This document shows positions 49,301-59,060 of a DNA stretch of 64,000 bases, piece after piece; the first letter of the stretch is position 1; every line of letters begins with the position of its first letter. The notes beneath the pieces are model-generated. The model had not been told where the DNA came from, searched no databases, and saw nothing but the letters and a program-made list of their open reading frames with translations. This stretch comes from Blastobasis lacticolella (lineage: Eukaryota > Arthropoda > Insecta > Lepidoptera > Blastobasidae): contig LR990050.1 in assembly GCA_905147135.1 (NCBI GenBank), positions 16,118,001 through 16,182,000 on the forward strand, read 5' to 3'. The position numbers were made by a program, and so were the translations under genes.

Positions 49301-52300
49301 GCAGAATTGCATAACGCACAGCTAATTATAGCAAAGATAATAAACTATTATGTTACATACTGTACAATAATAACGTGGCAACATCTAATTTACGAAACAA
49401 ACATAAGTTTCATAACGATGGGACCGTGACATAGTTATTTGACCGGTACGATGATAGTTTTAGCTGAATATTGTAGCATTTATTTCGAAATGAGAGCAAA
49501 TACGATAACAGTGACGTAAAACGTCACCCGTTTAATGGAAAAGAGGATCGTTTTTAATTAGATGATAACAAGACACTTGGGGCTTGAGGAAATAATATCA
49601 CAACAACAGATGAAATTCGTTTAGTATTACTACAACGTACTTGGTCTGTTTACGTTTTATATTCGGTCAGTGACATGTTTTTATTTAAGCATATTCTTTA
49701 TATATTATGAGCATATTATTATGAGGCTAATGAGCAATGGTACAAGATCAAGAAGTATCTTAAACAAAGAAAAACAAAAGACATTTGATCCCACTCGAAG
49801 GATCAAGTTCATTAACAATTGAAGGCTAATAACTTATACATTAGTAACTGTATGTCATACTGTTAGGTATGACAGTAATTCTAAATCATAGTGTCCATTG
49901 CCACTAGATCCTCTTTCCCTTAGGGGTATGCCTCTACATGGACAGGGACTACCAGAAAACATAACAATTAAAAACAATTCCTAATACTTACTTGGTAAAT
50001 GTAGCATACATGATGTCGATGGGCACCCGGTACGGTAGAGTCAGAAGGGAGATGTACCGCATCCCTCTCTGTCTCATCACCCAGTTCACTAAACCGTTGT
50101 TGGCCGAGTCTATGGCGTTTTGGAATATCGTCATCACAGTGTCTGGGAGGTCGTCCACTAACGCGTCCTGCGAAAGGAAAACCGATTTTAGACCTTTGTA
50201 ATACCACTAGTGGACCCGGCGAGACTTTCTTTGTGGACACCTACTTTACCTCCGCATACTCTTTACTTTTTTTAAGTTCTTATCTATAGTTGAAAACCGC
50301 ATTAAAATCCGTTGTGTAGTTTAAAAGATCCAAGCATACAAAGATCTGTACGGCGCCGTCTGTACAGCGGGAAGCGACTTTGTTTTATACAATGTATAGA
50401 TAATAAAAAGAAAGAATAGTAGGAAATCTTCACAGAAAGGTACACCGCGCGGCTTGCAAAGTGCACGGCACACGTGTACTTTTAAATAGAAGAAGACAAA
50501 ACGATTGAGCGCGAAACCGGTAATAAATACTGAATTTGGCGTTAGTTCCATTACTAAGAGTCAATTCAAGCGAACGCAGAGTCAAAACTTTAACTATGGA
50601 GAAATATGACAAATATACTAACGAAGAAATATGAGCATTACACTGTTAAGATAAGGGTGAACTTGCTATATTACGATTCTGTGCTAACATGAATTGACCC
50701 TAATAGGTCGCTAATAGAGACACTATACAGCATAATTACAACGCCCCCTTCACGGTCATATTATCGTTATGGCGCTCAAGTAGAAACTCACGTGTCACGA
50801 ATACCAACTAACCTGTCTATGAGTCTTGCACTCCTCGCAGTCGGGGTCGTAATCGTATGTGGTGTCGTCCAACACATCCTGCAGTTGGAACGTGGACTGC
50901 ACGGCCAGACATCTCGTGCACGAAATCATGTTGTTCCTCTGCAGGAATCTGAGGGCGTCATCGAAGCCCTGCTTGCACATGCTGCTCAGCACCTCGGGCT
51001 TGGGTGGGAACAGGATGCGTGCGAACCTGTTCATGTTCTGTTTGGATAGCTCTATGCTTGTGTTCGCTACGTTGACCTGGTGGAGAGATATGGAGTTGTA
51101 TCGTCGGAAGGTAACGTCTAGTACTCTGTTACGTTTACGCGATACTGAGACAATCCAAATGAATTTAGTTTAGTGACGTTTTTATATTTATCATTTAATC
51201 CCGGCGCAATGTTTCGGTCACTGTACAGTTGTCATGTTCTCGGATAGACACGGTATTTTTTGTTACTTTTAAAGACAATTACCTTACCTCTGGATCAAGT
51301 TATAAACATAAAACCGCGATTAATCCGTGAAATAATCGCCGATGGGACGTTTCGTGTAATAATTAATATGGCATTATATTGACATTACAATTATTTTATA
51401 GATCGTCCGTTTCGTCCGACTTACGTTAAAAGTCACTAATCAAGACCTGCCGTGCCACTGGCGCAGGTACAACGGTCGCTTTTTCGTCATACCTACTATT
51501 ATAATGATAACTGCTTTTCTTCATTTCAATGTATCATGTACCTACGTTCTTATTGATGACGTAACTTAAGAAGGTAATCTCAAACTTACATGAAACAGCT
51601 GCGAGCTCAGATCCCGGGGGCAGATGTCGCTCTCTCCGCAGAAGGGGCTGACGGTGATGGTGTTCTCATCAAGCACCGGCAGGTTATCACTGAAGCCGCC
51701 GTCCATGTATCTGATGCCGTGGAAGCGTGGCGGGAGCATGCCCGAGAAGACTGGCACGAAACATGATGCGAGGAGTGCCTGTGGACGTTTTCTTTGTGTT
51801 CATCATGGAGCATTCGATAAGTGGAGGACGCTGTACGAGTGGTGGACGCCGCGCATCGAAAAAGTAAAAAGTGTAGTTCGGCGTGCCTCACAGTATAATT
51901 TTATTACTTGAATGGATAGTTAATTTTGTAAGCTATCTAATGATATCAAAAACACGCAAAAAGAAGTAATAGGATACGAACTGTTGATTGTTTTAGTTAA
52001 TGAAGGCCATAACTTCGAAAAAATTTTCAAGTACTTGTAATTTTCGGCAGTGGGACCATAACCCTATAATTAAAGTCATTTTGTCGATGAAATAGTCCAA
52101 AGATCACGCTCCTTAAATTTGACGACTACTTCCCCGGACACACTCAAACCTACCTGTAAGAGATCTTCTCTCGTGGGAAACTCTGATACTATAACATTCT
52201 TCCCATCATACACCCTTGTGAGGGATATGTGAAGTTTCCCACTGACGATTTTGTGCACGTCATGCGGTAAGTACCGCTCCATGCCCTCGAGGAGGACATT

Positions 52301-53869
52301 CTGGATACTGAAGGACGGACTGAAGGGGCCGAGGGTGCCGGCTCGTGCTTCGCTCACTACTCTGAGTACATCACTTGTGATTTCACCTGGAATATTATTG
52401 ATATTACAACACCTTTGCTAATGTAATTTTTTATTGTGCAACTATAGTTTTCAGTTACTAAGAGGGTATATCATTGAGTTACCTAATTGAGTTGAGTTTG
52501 CCTACGTTTTATATAAAAAAAATTGGGCCTTATGGGGTCAGCTCAGGTCTTATGGGGTCTGCACACTAAGGCCGCTGACACAACATTCTTTATCAAAATA
52601 TGTTTATAGGCTCATTACAGGTTTCATACTCATGAGCCAAAACATCTTTGTTATAGGAATGAACGTAAACTTTTAAGAGTAACAGGTCTGTCTTTGTAAA
52701 AAACTAAGGATCTAAAGTAAAAAGTAAAGTAAATATTATTTAAGGATATTAAGTATAATTTTCTGGTAGAATATGCAATTCCTAGCATTATAGATTCTTC
52801 CTAATATTGTAACTATTAGAATGGCGGCCACTCTCTATTAGTCCCACTATTAGGCCCAGTTAGCAAACTTACAAGCAACCTAACCAATGGCTTACAGTCA
52901 TTGTAACAGTCCACTGATGGACTTAGTAGGGCCACTCCCATGCTTGGCAGGTGGCTTGGAATTTGCAGTTTTATAGAAAATAACAATGGGTGATGCTGCT
53001 GCCAATTTTCCAGCCTATGGAGACTCTAGATCTTTTGCCTCCAAAACATGAGTCGCTTTAGAAATTCTATATTCTACCTGAAAATTATAATACTTTTTTT
53101 TCAGTATTTTCATCAAAAATGTATAATCTTTCCCTAACAAAAGGTTAAGTTTAAATGACATATACTACTTTTAATGTCTATTTTTAGTTAAACATTAAAT
53201 TTTTTTATTTTTATTTAAATAATTCTATCTTTATTTAAAACAAATAATAGTGTGCTCTTATTCCACTAGATGGGGCCAGTCTATGCCAGTCTCTTTAATT
53301 TAACAACTTCTCTAAAATTTATCAAACTTGTATAAAATGTATTTAGAGGCAATAATGGGCAAGTATTTATTATAAATGATTTACCTAAAAACTTATTTGT
53401 AATGAAAAAGTAATTAATTAATTAACTATATTCCTCTTCATTTCAAATTTATATCCAAATCTATGACTCTATTTATGTAAAATCCCATAAGTCTGCAACT
53501 AAGGCCAAACAATTTTATTTTGAGTATAATGGTTCCATTCCAATTAAAGATACACTGCTGTCTTACTGGATTGTCTCAGCTACTGGCCTCGTATAAAAGG
53601 GCTTTAAGCCCAACTAGCGGCAAGCTGATACTAAGATATAAAATAAAATTTCTTTTTGTCAATGTTAAACCAAGTCAAAGAAATCATTCTTAAGAAATAA
53701 CTAACTCACCTATAGGTAGGTCACATAGTAAACAACACGCTGAGAGGGCTCCAAATGATGCCCCTGATATTTTTCCTAATAGGAGATGTGGTGCATATTT
53801 CTTCAAACACACCGCCACTCCGACGTGGTAGATCCCAAGGAAGCCACAACCAGCAAACGATAAATTCAT
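28355..53869 (-). CDS. bmm: Brummer-type triglyceride lipase (PNPLA2/ATGL homologue)
   Basis: Nine exons: 53869-53710, 52386-52154, 51778-51590, 51076-50813, 50167-49992, 41454-41281, 33129-33000, 29527-29398 and 28518-28355; 539 codons plus TAA. Patatin domain: oxyanion loop GCGFLG, nucleophile motif GASFG (Ser of the Ser-Asp dyad), DGG with the catalytic Asp in RYMDGGFSDNLPVLD, and GESDICPRD. The family's LHISLTRVYDGKNVI and RNNMISCTRCLAVQSTF also occur. Brummer hydrolyses stored triacylglycerol on fat-body lipid droplets. After the enzymatic part there is an acidic, disordered tail (DELDLDAMDEDDDL, SNESDEPESD) ending SYVTYAE. Intron lengths up to 8.5 kb make the gene 25.5 kb. It is head-to-head with NOSIP. 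Exons 1-5 match the insect protein strongly; exons 6-9 are less conserved but keep frame and splice phase. Confidence 0.93.
29245..29392. repeat. 94-bp spaced direct duplication in brummer intron 8
   Basis: TTGGCCGCCCAGGGC...TTGCCAGTAAGGTAAA (from 29253) recurs as TTGGCCGCCCTGGGC...TTGCCAGTATGGTAAA (from 29347), immediately downstream of exon 8. Confidence 0.65.
29528..32999. other. Brummer intron 7
   Basis: 3.5 kb, AT-rich. A piece at 30055-30130 resembles transposon ends (GGTGGCAAACAAGTTTACGG). No gene or RNA gene recognised. Confidence 0.6.
33183..33345 (+). repeat. Interspersed repeat family C
   Basis: ACTCGTGGGTGTCGTACAAG, CCTCCCCTTTCGTGGGAGAG and AGTCCTGCAGTGGACTGTTA, in the family order. 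Starts about 55 bp upstream of brummer exon 7. Confidence 0.7.
33690..33790 (-). repeat. Interspersed repeat family D
   Basis: Reverse complement reads GGTGGCAAACAGTTTTCGCC, CGGTGACCACTTTCTATCAG and GTGGCCTTCATGTCTG, matching the 45 kb copy. Confidence 0.65.
36762..37005 (+). repeat. Interspersed repeat family C (longest copy)
   Basis: CCGTGGGTGTCGTAAGAGGC, CTGCGATCTCCAACCCGCCT, CCTCCCCTTTCGTGGGAGAG and AGTCCTGCAGTGGACTGTTA, ending in a GATGATGATGG tail that marks the 3' end. Confidence 0.75.
37800..38060 (+). mobile_element. Non-LTR retrotransposon 3' UTR-like fragment
   Basis: CGAACGGATGGACCGATTTC, GATGCGGTTTTCTCTATTTG and AAATTGGTTCAGTAGTTTAG form the recurrent lepidopteran LINE tail sequence. 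Shorter relatives occur near 7040, 50290 and 59095. Confidence 0.5.
40290..40530 (+). repeat. tRNA-derived SINE with clear A and B boxes
   Basis: GACCTAATGGTTAAGG resembles an A box and GGGTTCGAACACTAG is a good B box; the anticodon position would read CGT. The acceptor-stem ends do not pair, and the sequence runs on into an unrelated body with an A-rich end near 40520. It is therefore a SINE, not a functional tRNA gene. Confidence 0.65.
40625..40800 (-). mobile_element. Jockey/R1-like reverse transcriptase C-terminal fragment
   Basis: Minus strand reads AVWYSAEKCAKRIIRDPEPI then LQSLEHRRRSVRLSVL, the conserved block A..RA.RLIGD....L.SLEHRR.V..L..F of insect non-LTR elements. It is truncated on both sides. 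Confidence 0.7.
41040..41105 (+). mobile_element. Jockey-like non-LTR retrotransposon 3' end, family F
   Basis: GCGTGCTCCATCTCGGCCGC and TGTAACTTATCGTCAGGCTA resemble the extreme 3' end of the 48.6 kb copy. Confidence 0.45.
41933..42182. mobile_element. 250-bp inverted-repeat element (MITE)
   Basis: Left end CCCGTCGGCAGGTAAAAG and right end CTACCTGCCGACCGGGCC pair over about 15 bp. The interior has ATTTCATTAAAATCGGAATT and no ORF. Confidence 0.7.
42939..43195. mobile_element. 257-bp MITE with 36-bp terminal inverted repeats
   Basis: 42939-42974 begins GTAGAGCTCGTCTAATCTAA and includes ATGACGCGCCCCGCT. 43160-43195 is its reverse complement with about two mismatches (AGTGGGGCGCGTCATTTTAG...). 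The 185-bp interior is non-coding. Target-site duplication is not clear by eye. Confidence 0.85.
43506..43526. repeat. 10-bp palindrome
   Basis: CCATAGTAAA, one A, TTTACTATGG. Confidence 0.6.
44444..44735 (+). repeat. tRNA-related SINE, family A (reference copy)
   Basis: Most complete copy: tRNA-like head GGTGGCCGAGCGGTTAGATG, body GGTGAGGGAAAACATCGTGA, AACCTGCACATTCAGGCGAC, CCAATCTGGTCAGGTTCCCC, GGGTCATAGAGGTCAGATGG, and 3' end AGCACAACCGGGACATTAAC. The true B box looks lost; the 749 copy keeps a TAGTTTGAACAC remnant. Confidence 0.8.
45055..45300 (+). repeat. Interspersed repeat family D (reference copy)
   Basis: CCATGGGGTGGGAATTTGGG, GGCAACGCATTGGCGATAGT, GTGACCACTTTCCATCAGGT and GGCCCGCTTGCCTGTTTGCC, ending ACATAAAAAAAA directly against the element at 45301. 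Confidence 0.7.
45301..45726. mobile_element. Inverted-repeat element, AGGGTTGCC ends
   Basis: Starts AGGGTTGCC and ends GGCAACCCT, an exact 9-bp inverted repeat. The interior repeats CTACTATAT many times. The ends resemble those of the 3005-3409 element (AGYGTTGCC), so the two may belong to related families. No ORF of note. Confidence 0.65.
46130..46385 (+). repeat. Interspersed repeat family D
   Basis: GGAGAACCGCACACTAAGGT, GTTACGGGGTCGGCAACGCT and GACTGCTTACTATCAAGCAG follow the family D order. Confidence 0.5.
46449..46479. repeat. Perfect GC-rich 13-bp hairpin
   Basis: AAGCAGGCGGCGC, loop TAGTG, GCGCCGCCTGCTT; flanked by AT-rich sequence. Could be a foldback element core. Confidence 0.75.
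47395..47460 (-). repeat. tRNA-related SINE family A, 3' end only
   Basis: CTTGGCGTATGTCCCGGTTG and GGGCCCAGGGTCCGCCTA are the reverse complement of the family A 3' end. Confidence 0.6.
48085..48171. repeat. 87-bp foldback element
   Basis: AAGCCAATGAACGTTTGCGA (48085 on) pairs with TCGCAAACTTTCGTTGGCTT (ending 48171) with two mismatches. Confidence 0.65.
48560..48735 (+). mobile_element. Jockey-like non-LTR retrotransposon 3' end, family F (reference copy)
   Basis: Reads RTAKEWNVV...FKARVNRLFLDGHAPSSASS across frame breaks, the usual RTA..WN.LP..VFP..Y....FK.RV ending of insect jockey-type ORF2, then an A-rich tail. Confidence 0.7.
48890..48965 (+). repeat. Interspersed repeat family D, 3' end
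   Basis: GCGGTAACTACTTTCCATCA, GGTGGGCTGCTGGTCTGTTT and an ATAAAAAA end. Confidence 0.6.
50168..50812. other. Brummer intron 4
   Basis: 645 bp. ACCGCATTAAAATCCGTTGT (about 50297) is a LINE-tail remnant; otherwise nothing recognised. Confidence 0.5.
51077..51589. other. Brummer intron 3
   Basis: 513 bp, AT-rich, no feature recognised. Confidence 0.6.
51779..52153. other. Brummer intron 2
   Basis: 375 bp. The exon-proximal 110 bp is open on both strands but has no similarity I recognise. Confidence 0.5.
52387..53709. other. Brummer intron 1
   Basis: 1.3 kb, AT-rich, with an inverted family C repeat at 52830-53060. No other feature seen. Confidence 0.6.
52830..53060 (-). repeat. Interspersed repeat family C (inverted, diverged)
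   Basis: Reverse complement reads CTTTTGGAGGCAAAAGATC, CCATAGGCTGGAAAATTGGC, CCACCTGCCAAGCATGGGAG and CCATCAGTGGACTGTTACAA, following the order of 36762-37005. Confidence 0.65.
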
Positions 53870-54465
53870 TATAAATCACATCAAACAACCACAATACACT
53901 AGATAAACACCGTTACTAGCCAGCAACACAAAAACACTGAATGGCTCGAAATAATTAGTTGTTTCATCAACACTTAATCCAGCAGCACTAATAATTTTGA
54001 TTAGATATCACTAATCACTAGATAACAGCTTTTGTTATTTACGTAATACACAATGGAACCACGTATTAACACGAAGGGAGCACTCGTAACGGAAAGGCAC
54101 TACGTAAAAATCCCGATGCGTAGCCGCCTACCGTCTACCACCAAGTCAACAGGCGAATTGAATAGAATTGTGAAATCAGAGAAAGAAATATCGTCGTGGC
54201 GAAAACAAACAAAATAACCGTCCAAACACAAAAACAGAAAAATCGACAACAATGAATTTACTATGGACTTTAAACTTTTCAACCCACACTGATTGACAGA
54301 TCTATCAGTCATTTAAATTCCCAGAGACTTGTAACCATACAATCACTATAACAATGCAAACCATTTCTGTAAATACAACTGATAATGTCATTTCTTTTTC
54401 CAAGTCCATGTTAATATTTGACATTTGGTTCGTTATTATGTTCTTTGTTCTTGTCCTTTAGCTTT

Positions 54466-54803
54466 AGTGTTGCCAGATCGTACCTTTTGGTACGATTTAC
54501 GTAGTATTTGACTGTGAGTCGTACTTTTGGCGTACTCTTCTTGATATCGTACTATTTCTTACGTTTTTACTGTTGAATCTCGAAATACAAAATTTGGCTG
54601 AGACTTGCGGTCACTTGGCGGTCCTGCCCGCAAAATACCGTAAAGTAAGGGAAGGAAGGGCAATCACTGGCACCACCTGCGATCAAGGTCTTGCCTGGTC
54701 ATTTGATTCCGACTAATAGCATCGTACTTAGCCTCCCCTCCAAAGCCGATAAACATAGAATAGACAGCAAATCGTACCTTTTAAGTCATTTTCGAACTAT
54801 AGG
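54466..54803 (+). mobile_element. GTTGCCAG-family inverted-repeat element, copy 2, left part
   Basis: Starts AGTGTTGCCAGATCGTACC like 3005 and stays collinear with it through CTGGCACCACC and TTTTCGAACTATAGG, where similarity stops. The missing right end appears at 57477-57525. Confidence 0.7.
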
Positions 54804-55618
54804 GGTACCACGACTTCAAATTTCTTTGACAAATTGCGGAAAAATTAGCATACTAAATAATTTTAGAGAAAATATAACTTCCTTATTGTACCTACACCAT
54901 TTAAAATTAGACGGTTTATACTGTCTATGTTTGGTAACAATGTCTTCTACGTCTAATGTTGACATATTTGGTAGGAATCATAATTCCATGAAAGAGGGCG
55001 CTAGGACTTTTTCCGAAACGTCATTATTCAAATTTCACAATCGGGACATGTTAAATCCGGAGACAACTTTGATAATTATGCACAAGTGTTGCCACATTCA
55101 GGGTAGTGCTGTCGTATCGATATTTAAAAAATTGCTTTGGCTTCAAGGGATGGTACCGCCTATCTTACCGCCACATTGATTTTGAAACATCGTATTTTTT
55201 AAATTGATTAAAATGCTAGAACAAAAACGAATGTAATCATAATAATAAATGTAAAATTTATTGAAGCAGTGTGAAGCAATATTATATAGGCAAGTCGTGT
55301 TCTTCATTCTCTTCAAAAGAGACGCCATTTTGTCACTGGCGAGGGATGGGGCGGGCATTTGTAATAGTACGATCACATTTGTCCCACGTACGCAACTTAA
55401 GCGGTGCAAAGTGGGAAAGACGTTCACACTTGTCCTGCACACTCATGTTTATGGTTCTACATATACTATGCAGATGATGCAAGCGTAGTGTATATACTAA
55501 TGTAATAGGATTCTTTTCTTTTCTTTTTTATTAGTACTCGATAATAATGTTAATTTGTCAAAAGAACAGTGTGCGATTTTTGAGAATAAATACATATATT
55601 CGAGTATTTGATTTTTTT

Positions 55619-55721
55619 CTACACATATTATCGGGTTTGTTACCATGATTAGTATTGTTTTTACCTCGATATTTCCCCATATTCAAATATTCATTTCATA
55701 CAAATCCGATAATATGTGTAG
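55619..55721. repeat. 22-bp inverted repeat with 59-nt loop
   Basis: CTACACATATTATCGGGTTT (from 55619) pairs with AAATCCGATAATATGTGTAG (to 55721) with one mismatch. Confidence 0.7.
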
Positions 55722-57476
55722 TGAAAGTGAAAGTGTAGTGAATAATCACGAAAGTCTTAAAACCTATATTTGATTTTTGTTACGAATAAGTACATTTGTT
55801 TCTCTGCGTATAGCGTATCTATAATATAGATATCTAACAAACAAAATATTTAAGTTGGCATATGTGTAGTTACGACAAATTGTATACACGACTCTCCAGC
55901 GCTGTTGGTTTTCTCAATAAGTGAATTAATAAATAAATGATATATCGTATTACAGTGCCACAAACTTATTTGACCAGTTGGCCGAAACTGGAGCTGTGGA
56001 TAAATGGCGACATTAAATTTTGAAATGTATTTGAACTGACATGTCTAATTGTCTATGGCAATTAACATTTAGGTAATTAGATTATTTTTGTAACTAAATT
56101 CTTATTTCTTGTTGGATTTTAATAACACTTTCGCTTTGGCCGACGCAACATTGTGCGGTCCATTCGCCGGTCATTAAAAAATCGGTTATGTACTTACTTA
56201 CCTATTTCTGTATAACTTATTATGTAATATGTTTGAAACAGGCATTCTAATTTATTACATGCTATACTTATTTCCTACTAAGGTGCCTAATACCTATAGG
56301 TATTGCATGCGAATGGGGCCTATAATTTTACAATGATATTAGGAATACAATATTATAAGGTCGGAATGATTCATGTTATTCAAGCAAAAGCACCTGCAAA
56401 GCAGATAAGGTTTAAGGTACGGAGTGTGATAATGGGTATTTAATTATTTTAAGAAAAGCAGGTAAAAGGTCATCCTTGGCCTAAAAGTATTGTTCTTTTG
56501 TATTCAATGTATTGCGTTTGAGATAAGAGTATTTTTGTACAATTGGCCTATAAGCATTGTTCTTTTATATTCAATATTTTTCGTTCCAGATAAAAGTACA
56601 ATAAAACAGCAAACATATTTTTGTACAATTTTTTCAATTACCTACACTATTAAATTAGTTTTAAGATGAGGCATTTAGTACACAAAGCAGGTACATAAAA
56701 GTAGAAGAAATATTATTTGCACCGATGAATGTTATCTCTTGGGCGGGCTTATCTTTTCTAGTTAAGAAGTTCCGGAGTCAGTCAGTTAGTCTCCGGAATT
56801 ATGGTTTTAACTATAGTTTCTTTTTCCGTCAAGTTCCTTCTTATCCATGTCGCATTGCTGGCGACATTCGAATCCTGTCACATAATCCTACATCCTTAGT
56901 TCTACCTACCGTAGTCATAAATTACTGTGTTTGAAAGTTACCGTACTTTTGAGTATCCCCCACTTCTTCACACTTTACTTCTTTTCATTGCCCCCTTTAA
57001 CGCAGAATACTGAAGAATATTTAGCATGGTAAATGACATCAAAACAACAAAGAGAAATAAACTGATAACTGATATCATTAACGGAAATCTATTGGCAAAA
57101 CAAGCCATTAATATTAACAACAAAACATGTGAAACTGTTTGAACCCAATAAAGATATGTTGAATAAAGTTAATGTATCTATGTGTAATAAAACTAAATCA
57201 ACTATAATAATAGGAAGTGACTCTGGAATATGAATAAATATGAAAGAAACTAGGTAAGTAATTTTTTCTTTAAATTTCCCATCACGATAATTTAATTTAT
57301 TATTAAAACATAGTAAAACGTTGGTATGCAATAAACAGTTTATCTATCTATAATTTTAAAATTAATCACCGTAGTTCTACCGTATTTTTATTATTTGAAA
57401 AACCGTAATTGTTCCAAAAATTTGGTAATTACCACCCACTGTGCACCATAATATTTATTATTTTACCTGGCAACAT

Positions 57477-57525
57477 TGACCCGGACGTACTTTTTTCAAA
57501 ACTACTGCTGGTATTATTTAACACT
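57477..57525 (+). mobile_element. GTTGCCAG-family element, right end
   Basis: CCGGACGTACTTTTTT and ACTACTGCTGGTA match 3372-3406. A short insertion interrupts the final CTGGTAACACT. Ends about 140 bp before the NOSIP ATG. Confidence 0.6.
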
Positions 57526-57666
57526 GGTTGTCTTGTTTATAGTTCATTCCTGTGGTTCATTCTGGTTCATTCGTAGTTGTCAGTTAGTCTGTGAGTTGTG
57601 TTGTTGTCGTGCGTGTTGTTTTAGTTGCCTTAGCTTCTAGAAAATATAAAAGTTCTATTTTTCACA

Positions 57667-58658
57667 ATGACTCGCCATGCTAGAAACTGTACGGCGGGTG
57701 CTGTGTATACTTATCACGAGAAGAAAAAAGATGCTGCTGCGTCAGGATATGGCACTCAAAACGAGCGCGTTGGCAAAGATTCCGTGAAGAGCTTCGACTG
57801 CTGCAGTTTAACTTTGCAACCTTGCAGAAATCCAGTCGTCACTAAAGAAGGGTATTTATTTGATAAAGAAGCTATTTTGGAATACATAATTACTAAAAAA
57901 AATGAATATAATAGGAAACTGAAACAATATGAAAAGCAACTGAAGAAGGACGAAGCTGAAATGAAAGAGCTCGCTGCAGCCGAACGCGAGGCTAACTTGA
58001 TCAAGTTTATGAATAGAGAGAAGAATATATCCAATTCTGCTACAAAAGTTGGTAATAATGTTCCATCTACCTCAAAATCGGTGTCAAACTTAGCAAATGG
58101 CAAAGACAAACAATTGCCCAGTTTCTGGGTGCCATCGCAGCTTCCAGACGCCAAGCTATCAAAGGTGAAGAAGCCAGACTCAACGGTTTGTTGCCCTATT
58201 AGTAATAAGCCATTGAAAATGAAAGATCTGATCGAGGTAAAATGGACCTTGGTAAAAGATCCCGATGACAAAAAGTCATTGATAGCAAAGGAAAACAGAT
58301 ACATGTGCCCCATAACTCATGACATTCTGAGTAATGCTGTACCATGTGCAATAATCAGGTAATTTTTTTTAACTTTTGTTATAAAATTACTTATTTTAAA
58401 AATATTACAGTGTCATAATCAATAATATGGTGTAAAAGTAATCGTCAACTAACAAACGTTTTTTTTTCCAGAACAACAGGTGATGTTGTCACAATGGAAT
58501 GTGTGGAGAAGATTATAAAGAAAGACTGGATTCATCCACTCACAGGTGACAAGCTGAAAGAGAAAGATATAATCCCCATGCAGAGAGGTGGAACAGGCTA
58601 CGCTTTAACAAATCAAAATCTGGAGGGCAGGAATGAGAGGCCAGTGTTGCAAGCTTAG
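57667..58658 (+). CDS. NOSIP: NOSIP, nitric oxide synthase-interacting protein (U-box-like E3 ligase)
   Basis: Two exons, 57667-58358 and 58472-58658; 292 codons plus TAG, close to the 301 residues of human NOSIP. It begins MTRHARNCTAGAVYTYHEKK, then the first split U-box half: DCCSLTLQPCRNPVVTKEGYLF and KEAILEYI. A Lys/Glu-rich helix follows (about residues 80-120), then FWVPSQLPDAK, CCPISNKPLKMKDLIEVKW and YMCPITHDILSNAVPCAIIR, and after the intron TGDVVTMECVEKII. In animals NOSIP is a nuclear/cytoplasmic ubiquitin ligase and spliceosome-associated protein; the name reflects binding to NO synthase in mammals. The split AG|A codon joins exactly (R-T-T-G). It lies head-to-head with brummer and tail-to-tail with the ZNF839-like gene. 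Confidence 0.95.
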
Positions 58659-58870
58659 TTTGTAAGATAGTTTTAGTTAGGGCTAGTTTATGTAAATAAT
58701 GTTTAGATGGACTATGTATAGAAAAATATGTCTTCTTTACTATATTACTATAGTGTTAATAATTAATGTATACATATTACTAAATATTAAGTACTAGGTT
58801 TTGCTTGCGACTTCACCTGTGAGTAAACAATTTTTGTGGCAATGCAGCTTTTGCCGTGCAATGGACACTA

Positions 58871-58948
58871 GTACAGTCAGCTGCTGAGAGAACTGACACC
58901 CCTTGCCATACATTTAATGTATGCATACACTCAACAGCTGACTGTACT
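58871..58948. mobile_element. 78-bp inverted-repeat element
   Basis: GTACAGTCAGCTGCTGAG at the left and CTCAACAGCTGACTGTAC at the right are near-perfect inverted repeats. Confidence 0.7.
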
Positions 58949-58977
58949 ACCCACCTAACTTAGATGCCTAAGATTTT

Positions 58978-59060
58978 ATGTTGGGCCAAATCCTGGACCA
59001 TGGTTAATGCCAAGTGTGCAAAAGCACAACCGAGACATAAACAGCCAGATTATTATAAAT
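58978..59060 (+). repeat. tRNA-related SINE family A, 3' end only
   Basis: CAAATCCTGGACCATGGTTA and AAGCACAACCGAGACATAAA match the 44.6-44.7 kb 3' end. Confidence 0.6.

Larger units (their letters stand above)
41455..49991. other. Brummer intron 5
   Basis: 8.5 kb, the longest intron. It contains two clear MITEs (41933, 42939), the 45301 element, a near full-length SINE (44444) and several retroelement tails. An unexplained ORF pair lies at 47516-47936. No nested gene is supported. Confidence 0.6.
53870..57666. promoter_or_regulatory. Divergent intergenic region between brummer and NOSIP
   Basis: 3.8 kb between two outward-facing ATGs. It contains the split GTTGCCAG element (54466-54803 and 57477-57525), a 22-bp hairpin at 55619-55721 and otherwise AT-rich sequence. 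The brummer promoter should lie within the first 500 bp and that of NOSIP close to 57500-57650, where the tandem words GTTCATTC occur; neither has an obvious TATA box. Confidence 0.5.

Noticed and set aside
54691..55179. 162-codon plus-strand ORF
   Set aside because: Its first part lies within the GTTGCCAG mobile element, composition is low-complexity AT-rich, and no family motif is visible.
57756..58313. 185-codon minus-strand ORF
   Set aside because: It is the exact antisense shadow of NOSIP exon 1.
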